A DNA stretch of 47,932 bases from NCBI GenBank assembly GCA_002422725.1, contig DITE01000109.1, positions 42,647 through 90,578 of the forward strand, written 5' to 3'. Under the pieces are notes generated by a model that made no database searches, was not told the DNA's origin, and saw only the letters and a program-made list of their open reading frames with translations. Shown here in pieces: positions 10,086-17,580 of this stretch. How positions within the stretch are numbered: position 1 is the first letter of the stretch; each line of letters begins with the position of its first letter. The stretch is from Bacteroidales bacterium UBA6192 (lineage in GTDB: Bacteria; Bacteroidota; Bacteroidia; Bacteroidales; F082). The position numbers were made by a program, and so were the translations under genes.

Positions 10086-11522
10086 ATGACCTGGCTGATT
10101 GTTTGGATTGTTATTTATCTGCTCGTTATTATCTGGTTCACTGCGAAACATGTACGCCCTAGTGATCCGGAGCAATATCTGGTAAACAACCGCAAAACGG
10201 CATTAATCCCTCTGGTGTTTACCACCCTGGCAACCTTTGTGGGTGGGGGCACTTCCATCGGGCTGATTGCCATGGGCTATGAATCGGGCTTTGCTGCCAT
10301 TGGTATTGGCATAGCCTATGTTGTCGGATTCATGCTAATGCTCCGTTTTGCAGGCAAAATCAGGGATTTCGGTGCCGAAAACAAGATTTACACCTTCCCT
10401 CAGTATTTATTAAACCGTTTCTCGCCCGGACAATCAACAGGTTTTATTCGTCTCTTTTCCAGCTCCGTTAATGGTGTGAATATCTTCATCTTCTTCTTTC
10501 TGTTATCGGCTCAGTTTGTTGGCATGGCATCGCTACTCAAGCATGGCTTCAGCATTGGTTACCAGTCTGCTGCCATCATCTCGGCCCTTATTGTCATTCT
10601 CTATACGGCCCTTGCCGGACTTTCAGGGGTTATTTACACCGATATGATTCAGTTTGTGGTGATCGTCCTGATGATCGTCCTGATTTTCATACCCGGGGTG
10701 ATGTCCGACACCATCAACCTGACAAGACTGGCCGAATTACCAACAGAAATGCTCAACGGCACATTCTATGGCTATACTTTTCTGATTGGTTTGCTTGTTT
10801 TTCTGTCGCCCTCAGTGCTGGTACGTATGGATATCTGGCAACGGATGCTGGCTGCACGCGATGCCAGAACAGCACGCCTGACAAGCCTTTGGTCGGGTAT
10901 AGGCATGTTGCCGTTTTACATCATCTTTCCCCTGGTTGGCATGAGCGTGAGGCTTTCGATGTCGCCCGACCTGAATGCCAACGAAGTGACGTATTTTTTT
11001 ATTGACCATCACGGGAACGCCTTTATTGCCGCCTTCGCCATCACCGGATTGCTGGCAGCACTGATGTCATCGGGCGATAGTTTTCTAAATATTATCTCTA
11101 TTTCGGCTGTACGCGATTTTGCCGGATGGCGCAAACTCGATATGACTGATGCTGCTCAGGGGCAAAAAATGATCCGGCTTGTTACTGTTGTTTTCGGTAT
11201 GATAGCACTCATATTGGCTCTTTCCTTTCCATATATCGTTGATTTGATGGTGGTTGGAATTGGAACAATTGTGATATTTGTCCCGGCAACCCTGCTTGCC
11301 CTGACCCACGATTCACCTCAACGTTATGGCTTGTTGGCACTGATAAGCATACTGGCAGGATTTGTTGTCAACACAGGTTTTTTCACCTGGGGCATTCTCT
11401 CACCGGGTAGTTTCGAGCCAAAATCATCCTTTATCCCTGCATTTGTTGTAAGTGCACTCATTATGCTTGCCGGTTTAATCTTAAAAAAATCCAAAACACT
11501 TTCCGATGCTACACATCCATAG
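10086..11522 (+). CDS. Sodium:solute symporter (SSS family)
   Basis: This is a 478-residue multi-pass inner-membrane protein with about 12-13 hydrophobic segments, the usual size for the SSS (SLC5-like) family. The early motif FVGGGTSIGL matches the conserved glycine-rich stretch of the first core helices. ALAGLSGVIYTDMIQF is the strongly conserved SSS signature in the middle, and LLAALMSSGDSFLNI matches the conserved late helix that carries sodium-site serines. It uses the sodium gradient to import an organic solute, but the substrate cannot be read from sequence. The 3' end overlaps tadA by 17 nt, suggesting co-transcription without any obvious functional link. Confidence 0.9.
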   Translation: MTWLIVWIVIYLLVIIWFTAKHVRPSDPEQYLVNNRKTALIPLVFTTLATFVGGGTSIGLIAMGYESGFAAIGIGIAYVVGFMLMLRFAGKIRDFGAENKIYTFPQYLLNRFSPGQSTGFIRLFSSSVNGVNIFIFFFLLSAQFVGMASLLKHGFSIGYQSAAIISALIVILYTALAGLSGVIYTDMIQFVVIVLMIVLIFIPGVMSDTINLTRLAELPTEMLNGTFYGYTFLIGLLVFLSPSVLVRMDIWQRMLAARDARTARLTSLWSGIGMLPFYIIFPLVGMSVRLSMSPDLNANEVTYFFIDHHGNAFIAAFAITGLLAALMSSGDSFLNIISISAVRDFAGWRKLDMTDAAQGQKMIRLVTVVFGMIALILALSFPYIVDLMVVGIGTIVIFVPATLLALTHDSPQRYGLLALISILAGFVVNTGFFTWGILSPGSFEPKSSFIPAFVVSALIMLAGLILKKSKTLSDATHP

Positions 11523-11949
11523 CAATGAGTATTATATGCAGCAAGCCCTGAGGGAGGCCGCGATAGCTGCCGAAGCCGGCGAGGTTCCCGTTGGTGCTGT
11601 GGTGGTGAGCAACGGACGCATCATTGCCCGTGCCCACAATCAGACTGAGCGGTTGAACGATGTTACGGCCCACGCTGAGATGCTGGCCATCACGGCTGCT
11701 GCTGAATTTCTCGGAAACAAATACCTGGATGAATGCACCTTGTTTGTTACCCTCGAACCCTGTGTGATGTGCGCTGGTGCTTTGCAACATGCCCATATCG
11801 CCTGCATTGTGTGGGCAGCAGATGACGACAAAAAAGGTTTCAGTCGCTATGGGTCATCTCTGCTACATCCCAAAACACTGATTAACAAAGGCCTGATGGC
11901 TGAGGAAAGTAAAAAAATGCTACAAAACTTCTTTCAGGAAAGAAGGTGA
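11506..11949 (+). CDS. tadA: tRNA-specific adenosine deaminase TadA
   Basis: This 147-residue cytidine-deaminase-fold enzyme converts adenosine 34 to inosine in the anticodon of tRNA-Arg(ACG). The zinc and catalytic residues are all present: His56 and Glu58 (HAE), then Cys86 and Cys89 (PCVMC). The N-terminal GEVPVGAVVV is typical of TadA rather than of a cytidine or guanine deaminase, and the length is normal. The ATG at 11506 was taken as the start; it overlaps the upstream symporter by 17 nt. A second in-frame ATG at residue 11, just before QQALREA, is a possible alternative. Confidence 0.93.
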   Translation: MLHIHSNEYYMQQALREAAIAAEAGEVPVGAVVVSNGRIIARAHNQTERLNDVTAHAEMLAITAAAEFLGNKYLDECTLFVTLEPCVMCAGALQHAHIACIVWAADDDKKGFSRYGSSLLHPKTLINKGLMAEESKKMLQNFFQERR

Positions 11950-12093
11950 CCGATAGAATGTCAAATTAAAAAAACGATGTTTCAGCTCAACGAACTGCCT
12001 GATTTTGATATTTCAGCGATGGCATATCGTCTTTATTAACAATTGTTCATAACTCCTGTTCATTCCTTGTGGAAAATAAACATTGATTTTTAC

Positions 12094-12125
12094 TTGACAA
12101 AGGGTACCCAAATTGCTTATCTTTG
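12094..12125 (+). promoter_or_regulatory. Promoter of the structured non-coding RNA
   Basis: TTGACA at 12094-12099 and TATCTTTG at 12118-12125 (a perfect TAnnTTTG) are separated by 18 nt. The predicted transcript starts near 12132. No open frame with a recognisable product follows, so this is the promoter of an RNA gene. Confidence 0.7.
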
Positions 12126-12131
12126 TTTCAG

Positions 12132-12452
12132 CAGGTGACGATAGACGGCAGGCTGGATTAAGAAACGCCGAAGGGACACTTGCAAGAGCGTTCATTGATG
12201 TGTTTCCGAATCAACCGGAAGGTTCCGAAAGGAAAACCGCCGGAACGAGGAGCATCACTAACAGCCTGGAGCTTCGAAGGTCATACGTCCCGCAAGGGAG
12301 GGGCCGATGTGAAGTACCGGATGAGTAAGAAAACTTCTACGGAAGTGGACTGAAAGTCAGCCTAAACTTAACCTGACGCAGATTGTCATACTACGGTAAG
12401 ACAATATGTGAACCGGGAATCCATTCGACAGAATAGGTTCCCGGTTTGTTTT
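12132..12452 (+). ncRNA. Structured non-coding RNA of about 320 nt, family not recognised
   Basis: This stretch has a strong promoter, a strong terminator and many hairpins closed by stable tetraloops. GGTTCC-GAAA-GGAAAACC is at 12221-12238 with a two-base bulge. TCCC-GCAA-GGGA is at 12288-12299. ACTTC-TACG-GAAGT is at 12333-12346. GACT-GAA-AGTC is at 12348-12358. A longer stem, ATTGTC/GACAAT (12382-12387 with 12400-12405), is capped by TAC-TACG-GTA. TTCCG/CGGAA pairs at 12204-12220. AGGCTG near 12150 can pair with CAGCCT in two later places, so a long-range fold is likely. I could not match it to RNase P RNA (no GAGGAAAGTC), tmRNA, SRP RNA or a familiar riboswitch. The Rfam motif Bacteroidales-1 and a 6S-like RNA are possibilities I cannot test. 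The 71-codon frame inside it looks fortuitous. Confidence 0.75.
12411..12452 (+). terminator. Intrinsic terminator of the structured RNA
   Basis: AACCGGGAA (12411-12419) pairs perfectly with TTCCCGGTT (12438-12446), followed by TGTTTT. This 9-bp GC-rich stem with a T-tract marks the RNA 3' end. Confidence 0.85.
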
Positions 12453-12641
12453 ATGCCAATTTTCCAAACGAACAGATCCCTGTTGAATAGCAATTATCAG
12501 AGAAGCCATCAATAACCTTGAATCGTTTCCTGTTACCATTTAGCAGCCCTCCCTTTGTCCGGCATGCATCAGAACATTTTGTGCAAAAACAATCATGAGG
12601 AAAATTGTAATATACCCGTGTACGCGGCAAAGCGGTGCTGC

Positions 12642-14588
12642 CTATTTGGTAATGATGATACCCAGTTTTTTGCTGATCCTGATATCGATATCCTTCAAAT
12701 GTTTTATTTGTTTCTGAAGGTCGTCCTGCACTGCTGTATCGGTTTCTTCTTTAAGCTGCTGATACAGTTCGGGCATCCTGCCTTCCACAATCTTCCGTTT
12801 GTAGTGTAGCAGCGAAGAGTCAATGGTGTGTTTCAGTTCTTCGGTGGCCAGTTTCACATATATTTTATGCTTCTCCCAGTTTTTACTCAGTTCATACCGT
12901 TCGGTGATCAGGTCGATAGTTAGCAGGGCAATGTCGGGACCCGGGTTTGCAACAAAATGCTGTTCATGGGGCACCACGCCTTCTTCGAGCCCTTCGGCAT
13001 ACAGCTGCATGATTTTGCGGTGTGTGGGATTCTCAAACTCCAGTCCATCATGCAGCAGGTCGTCAACAACATAGCGGGCAACAGTCTCGCGGTAAATAGC
13101 CGGGTAGCCGTCTTCATCCACTGTGTCGATCACAAGCTCTTGCGGCCCGTAGAGCAGTAACAGCCTGATCAGCTCCCTTTCCTGATGATAGCCAATGGGT
13201 TCGGATTCAACAGCCGGGATTTCTTTCGTCTGGCTGACAGCTTCAGGCTGGGTTTCAGGCAGATCGGGGCTGATCTGTTTGCGGAACTTATTCCTGAGCA
13301 ACTTGTTCAGCTCGTTCATCAGCGTTGCTTCAGCCACATCCATCATCCGGCTGCATTCTTTCACATAAACAGAACGGTAAATAGCATCGGGAATCAGGGC
13401 GATGGTGTTCACGATTTCCTTGATGAGTCCGGCCTTCTTAATCGGATCATTGGCCGCTTCAAGCAGCAATAAATTGGTTTTAAAGCTGATAAAATCCTTT
13501 GATTCCTGCTGTATGTAAGATTCCACTTCGGAGGTGCGGTGTTTGCGCACGAACGAATCGGGGTCGTCACCTTCGGAAAAAAGCAGCACCCTCACATTCA
13601 TGCCTTCTTCCAGAATCATGTCGATCCCGCGCAAGGAAGCGTTGATGCCTGCCTTGTCGCCATCATACAGTATGGTGATATTGTTGGTGTAGCGCCTGAT
13701 GAGCCTGATCTGGTCGGTGGTGAGCGAGGTCCCCGAACTGGCCACAACATGCTCTATACCTGCCTGGTGCATCGATATCACATCGGTGTAGCCTTCTACA
13801 AGCAGGCACTGATCGAGGCGGCTGATGGCATTTTTGGCAAAATAGATGCCATAGAGCGACTTGCTCTTGACATAAATCTCCGACTCGGGAGAATTGAGGT
13901 ATTTGGCTTTCGACTTGTCAGCGCTGAGTATTCGTCCGCCAAAACCAATCACCTTTCCGGTGAGGTTGTGGATAGGGAAAATGACCCGGGCCTGAAAACG
14001 GTCGTAAAGTCTTTCGTCGTGTTGAATCGCGAGGCCGGTTTTCACCAGCACATCATTGGCATAGCCTTGTTTCAGCGCATGCTGGCTGAAAGCATCCTTC
14101 TGATCGTGCGAATAGCCCAACTGAAATTTTTTAACGGTAGCCTCCCGAAAATCACGTTCCTTAAAGTAACTCAATCCCACCGAACGCCCTTCTTCGGAGT
14201 TGAACAAAGTGTGGCAGAAATAATCCCTGGCAAAGTCATTGAGGTTAAACATGCGTTCACGCTCATTCAGGGCCACGATTTCCTCAGGTGTTTGCTCCCT
14301 TTCTTCAATTTCTACCTGGTATTTGCCGGCCAGATAGCGAATTGCTTCCGGATAGGAATAATGTTCATGCTCCATGATGAACTTGGCCGAATCGCCGGCT
14401 TTGCCGCACCCGAAACATTTGAAAATCCCCTTGGAAGGCGACACGGTGAACGAAGGAGTCTTTTCCTGATGGAAGGGACATAGACCGATCAGGTTGCTTC
14501 CCCTTCGTTTCAGGTTTACAAAATCACTCACAACCTCTTCAATGCGTGAGGCTTCGAGTATGCTGGCTATGGTATGCGCGGGAATCAA
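12642..14588 (-). CDS. dnaG: DNA primase
   Basis: This is a 648-residue DnaG primase, which makes the RNA primers for replication. The N-terminal CHC2 zinc finger is intact: Cys37, His40, Cys58 and Cys61 within LCPFH and KCFGCG. The catalytic core contains the TOPRIM signature LVEGYTDVIS and the later metal-binding ILYDGDKAG, and GFGGR is also present. The less conserved C-terminal part (after about residue 430) would be the helicase-interaction domain. The length is typical of Bacteroidota. It is divergent from the hypothetical gene at 14713. Large open frames on the opposite strand inside it are shadows. Confidence 0.97.
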   Translation of the reverse strand: MIPAHTIASILEASRIEEVVSDFVNLKRRGSNLIGLCPFHQEKTPSFTVSPSKGIFKCFGCGKAGDSAKFIMEHEHYSYPEAIRYLAGKYQVEIEEREQTPEEIVALNERERMFNLNDFARDYFCHTLFNSEEGRSVGLSYFKERDFREATVKKFQLGYSHDQKDAFSQHALKQGYANDVLVKTGLAIQHDERLYDRFQARVIFPIHNLTGKVIGFGGRILSADKSKAKYLNSPESEIYVKSKSLYGIYFAKNAISRLDQCLLVEGYTDVISMHQAGIEHVVASSGTSLTTDQIRLIRRYTNNITILYDGDKAGINASLRGIDMILEEGMNVRVLLFSEGDDPDSFVRKHRTSEVESYIQQESKDFISFKTNLLLLEAANDPIKKAGLIKEIVNTIALIPDAIYRSVYVKECSRMMDVAEATLMNELNKLLRNKFRKQISPDLPETQPEAVSQTKEIPAVESEPIGYHQERELIRLLLLYGPQELVIDTVDEDGYPAIYRETVARYVVDDLLHDGLEFENPTHRKIMQLYAEGLEEGVVPHEQHFVANPGPDIALLTIDLITERYELSKNWEKHKIYVKLATEELKHTIDSSLLHYKRKIVEGRMPELYQQLKEETDTAVQDDLQKQIKHLKDIDIRISKKLGIIITK

Positions 14589-14712
14589 ACTATTGTTAAA
14601 TTATCGCGCTAAGATACGAATTGCCGCAAGAAAACTGTATCTTTACTTCTGGATAAAACTAACGCCAATCAAAATTATTGAACATATTTTTTCACGTAAA
14701 TCCAGACAAATC

Positions 14713-15234
14713 ATGACCAAACAAGCCATAGAACTATTAAAAAATCAGGCCATGAAGCTTGATGCGAAAGATTTCGACCTGAAAGGCTGGAAAAAACACA
14801 CTGTATTGCTGCTACAACGCATCTTTGGCGAAAAAGATCCCAAAATTGCCCAAATCGAACAGCTTGATTTTGAGTTCAGCTCCTGGTCGTTGCGCGATGC
14901 TTCGGGCAATGAATCTTACGAAGCCGGTCGAAAACGCGTTGGTCGCGAGATACTGGAAGCAGCCATCAGCGAACTCATGGCATTTGGTATGCCGGGAAAA
15001 GAAAAAAGCAATCAGGATGCGACCCTTGCCGGTCAGATTACGTCTTTGTTATTCGACGAGCTCAAAGGAAGTCAGGTGAAACAAATCAGGCAATTGATAC
15101 AATCAGGTGACAATGACGAAGAAACAAAGCGAAGATTGTCCGAAATCATCGATAACCTCGACAAAGACAGTCTGGTGCGCATCATGGCCAGTATGCTGAT
15201 AACCGATGGGATTGTCCAATGTTTGAAAGACTAA
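14713..15234 (+). CDS. Hypothetical cytoplasmic protein
   Basis: This is a 173-residue soluble, highly charged, mostly helical protein that I do not recognise. It begins MTKQAIELLKNQA and contains WKKHTVLLLQRIFG and an aromatic-rich EFSSWSLRD. The frame stays open upstream to 14494, but that part overlaps the start of dnaG. The ATG at 14713, about 68 nt after a near-consensus TATCTTTA at 14638-14645, is a better start. There is no signal peptide or membrane segment. The PspC-domain gene follows 38 nt downstream in the same direction, so the two may be co-transcribed. Confidence 0.75.
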   Translation: MTKQAIELLKNQAMKLDAKDFDLKGWKKHTVLLLQRIFGEKDPKIAQIEQLDFEFSSWSLRDASGNESYEAGRKRVGREILEAAISELMAFGMPGKEKSNQDATLAGQITSLLFDELKGSQVKQIRQLIQSGDNDEETKRRLSEIIDNLDKDSLVRIMASMLITDGIVQCLKD

Positions 15235-15272
15235 TTTTATACATTCAAAAACACAGTTAAACAAAAATCACG

Positions 15273-15473
15273 ATGAATCAGGTAAAAAAACTATACCGTG
15301 CCCGAATCAACCGGGTGTTGGGGGGCGTATGCAGTGGTATGGCCGATTATTTCGTAATTGATCCCACCCTTGTTCGGGTGTTGTGGGTCATTTTTTCCAT
15401 TATGGGCGGAGCAGGTTTGCTGGCCTATATCATCTGCTGGATCATTATTCCCGAAGCACCTTATGGAGTCTGA
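15273..15473 (+). CDS. PspC domain-containing small membrane protein
   Basis: This 66-residue protein is a single PspC domain. It has the typical start KKLYRAR, then VLGGVCSGMADYF, the conserved DPTLVRVLWVI, and a hydrophobic segment ending in CWIIIPEAP. PspC in proteobacteria is an inner-membrane partner of the phage-shock response. Stand-alone short PspC proteins in Bacteroidota are presumed envelope-stress related, but no psp genes are adjacent here. The following 155 nt (15474-15628) lie between convergent genes and hold only weak hairpins, such as TTTGAA-GCAC-TTCAAA at 15581-15596. Confidence 0.9.
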   Translation: MNQVKKLYRARINRVLGGVCSGMADYFVIDPTLVRVLWVIFSIMGGAGLLAYIICWIIIPEAPYGV

Positions 15474-15628
15474 ATGAGTAAGAATCAGCAGAACAGGAGG
15501 ACTCCTGACCAGAAAGACAGGTTTTTGTGATCATGTATGGTGGATGGAAGCGAAAATATCGCTGACTATTGTGTTAACAGTTTGAAGCACTTCAAATTAT
15601 TCACAAAACCACCAAGTCTGATTGTTAT

Positions 15629-17386
15629 CTATTTTTTCTCCACTGTTACCTTCAGACTCAGTTCATCCAGCTGATGTTGGGCGATTACTGAAGGCGAGTC
15701 GATCATCACATCGCGGCCTGAGTTGTTTTTTGGGAAGGCGATAAAATCGCGGATCGAATCGAAACCTGCAATAAGGGCTGTTAGCCTGTCGAATCCGAGT
15801 GCGATACCACCATGAGGCGGTGCACCATACTCGAAAGCATTGAGCAGGAATCCAAACTGATTTAGGGCCTCTTCATCGGTAAATCCGAGTAATGTAAACA
15901 TTCTTTTTTGCAGTTCGCGGTTGTGAATCCTGATGGATCCGCCACCTACCTCCACCCCGTTGATTACCATGTCGTAAGCGTTGGCACGAGCTTTTCCGGG
16001 ATCGGAATCGAGCATGTGGACGTCTTCAGGCTTTGGGGAGGTGAAAGGATGATGCATGGCAAAAAAACGTTGGGCTTCCTCGCTCCACTCGAGCAGGGGA
16101 AAATCGGTTACCCAAAGAGGTTTAAACACCTGTGGGTCGCGCATGCCCAGTTGGTTACCCATCTCAAGCCTGAGTTCACCGAGTTGTTTGCGGGTTGCAT
16201 CGGTTTTGCCGCTGAGGATAAGCAATAGGTCACCTGGTCTGGAATCCAGCCTCACGGCCCAACTTTTGAGGTCTTCTTCGGTAAAGAACTTATCCACCGA
16301 CGATTTCAGGCTTCCATCAGTATTGTATTTCACATAGACCAATCCTTTGGCACCTATCTGGGGTTTCTTCACAAAATCGGTCAGGGCATCAAGTTGTTTG
16401 CGGGTGTATTCGCTACATCCTGCAACATTGATACCAACAACCAGTTCGGCTTCGTCAAACACGCTAAATCCTTTGTCTTTTGTCAGATCATTGAGTTCAA
16501 CAAAGGGCATTCCGAAGCGCAGGTCAGGTTTGTCGGAACCATAAAGTTTCATGGCGGTTGCATAGTCCATACGTTCGAAAGGACCCACATCGACACCTTT
16601 AACTTTACTAAAGAGAAAGCGCGCCAATCCCTCAAAAGTGTTCAGCACATCCTCCTGGTCCACAAAGGCCATTTCGCAGTCGATCTGGGTAAATTCGGGC
16701 TGGCGGTCGGCCCGGAGGTCTTCGTCGCGGAAGCAGCGGACGATCTGGAAATAACGGTCGTAGCCGGCTACCATCAGGATCTGTTTGAAAGTCTGTGGTG
16801 ATTGTGGCAGGGCATAAAACTCGCCGGGGTTCATGCGTGATGGCACTACAAAGTCGCGGGCACCTTCGGGTGTCGATTTGATCAGGTAAGGTGTTTCTAT
16901 TTCATAAAAACCCTGTGAATCCAAGTAGTTGCGGGTTTCGAGTGCAATCCTGTGCCGGAGTTCGAGGTTGTTTTTCAGCGGGTTTCGGCGAAGATCAAGA
17001 TAGCGGTATTTCATCCTGAGTTCGTCGCCACCATCCGATTTATCCTCGATGGTGAAAGGCGGCAGTTTAGATGCATTGAGCAGCTTCAGGCCGGTTATCC
17101 TCACTTCTATCTCACCGGTAGGAATGTTCGGGTTTTTTGATTCACGTTCGGCAACAACACCTGTGGCACTAATCACAAACTCACGCCCAAAGCTGCGGGC
17201 CAGTTCGATGAATTCGGGCGGGGTTTTGCCCTCTTCCAGAAAAAGTTGGGTAATGCCGTAGCGATCGCGCAGGTCGATCCAGAGGAGGGTGCCTTTGTCG
17301 CGGATGCGCTGCACCCAGCCGCTGAGGGTAACGTTTTTTCCGGTGTTTGTAAGCCGCAGTTCGCCGCAAGTGTGGGTTCTGAACAT
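15629..17386 (-). CDS. aspS: Aspartyl-tRNA synthetase
   Basis: This 585-residue class II synthetase charges tRNA-Asp with aspartate. The N-terminal OB-fold (SGWVQRIRDKGTLLWIDLRD) binds the anticodon. Motif 2 is visible in FQIVRCFRDEDLRADRQPEF, and motif 3 near the C-terminus in GIALGFDRL. The length matches the bacterial AspRS type with the inserted GAD domain. Both neighbours are on the same strand or convergent, with no sign of an operon. A weak TAATTTCG on the minus strand about 30-40 nt upstream may be its promoter. Confidence 0.97.
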   Translation of the reverse strand: MFRTHTCGELRLTNTGKNVTLSGWVQRIRDKGTLLWIDLRDRYGITQLFLEEGKTPPEFIELARSFGREFVISATGVVAERESKNPNIPTGEIEVRITGLKLLNASKLPPFTIEDKSDGGDELRMKYRYLDLRRNPLKNNLELRHRIALETRNYLDSQGFYEIETPYLIKSTPEGARDFVVPSRMNPGEFYALPQSPQTFKQILMVAGYDRYFQIVRCFRDEDLRADRQPEFTQIDCEMAFVDQEDVLNTFEGLARFLFSKVKGVDVGPFERMDYATAMKLYGSDKPDLRFGMPFVELNDLTKDKGFSVFDEAELVVGINVAGCSEYTRKQLDALTDFVKKPQIGAKGLVYVKYNTDGSLKSSVDKFFTEEDLKSWAVRLDSRPGDLLLILSGKTDATRKQLGELRLEMGNQLGMRDPQVFKPLWVTDFPLLEWSEEAQRFFAMHHPFTSPKPEDVHMLDSDPGKARANAYDMVINGVEVGGGSIRIHNRELQKRMFTLLGFTDEEALNQFGFLLNAFEYGAPPHGGIALGFDRLTALIAGFDSIRDFIAFPKNNSGRDVMIDSPSVIAQHQLDELSLKVTVEKK

Positions 17387-17472
17387 ATTTCTGTAGGTTT
17401 CTGTTTGAGGCGCGAAATTAATAAAAAACCGGCAGCAGGGATAGTGCTTGTTTGGAATGGTTAAGGATAATT

Positions 17473-17577
17473 GTTAATGTTTAATGGTTAATGGTTAATG
17501 GTTGGCTATTGGACTTTAGCTTTTGGCCATTAGAATTTAGCCTTCCAAAAGCCAATAGCTAAAGTCCAACAGCCAAC
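17473..17577. repeat. Short tandem repeat followed by a long imperfect inverted repeat
   Basis: Four copies of a 7-nt unit (G/T)TTAATG run from 17473 to 17500. They are followed by an inverted repeat: the left arm GTTGGCTATTGGACTTTAGC plus TTTTGG (17501-17526) matches the reverse complement of 17545-17577, apart from one mismatch and a 7-nt insertion (CAATAGC) that duplicates adjacent bases. The loop contains a third, degenerate copy of the same word. It lies just past the stop of the T9SS gene at 17581 and could act as a terminator, or be a relic of a small mobile repeat. Confidence 0.7.
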
Positions 17578-17580
17578 TGT

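Noticed and set aside
12113..12328. 71-codon frame over the structured RNA
   Set aside because: It begins before the predicted transcript start, covers tetraloop hairpins and looks like no known protein.
12132..12452. RNase P RNA, tmRNA or riboswitch identity for the RNA
   Set aside because: The conserved RNase P core GAGGAAAGTC and the tmRNA ends are absent, and a terminator follows with no regulated gene on the same strand.
13539..14483. 314-codon open frame on the plus strand inside dnaG
   Set aside because: It is fully antisense to the secure dnaG reading frame and shows no family motif.
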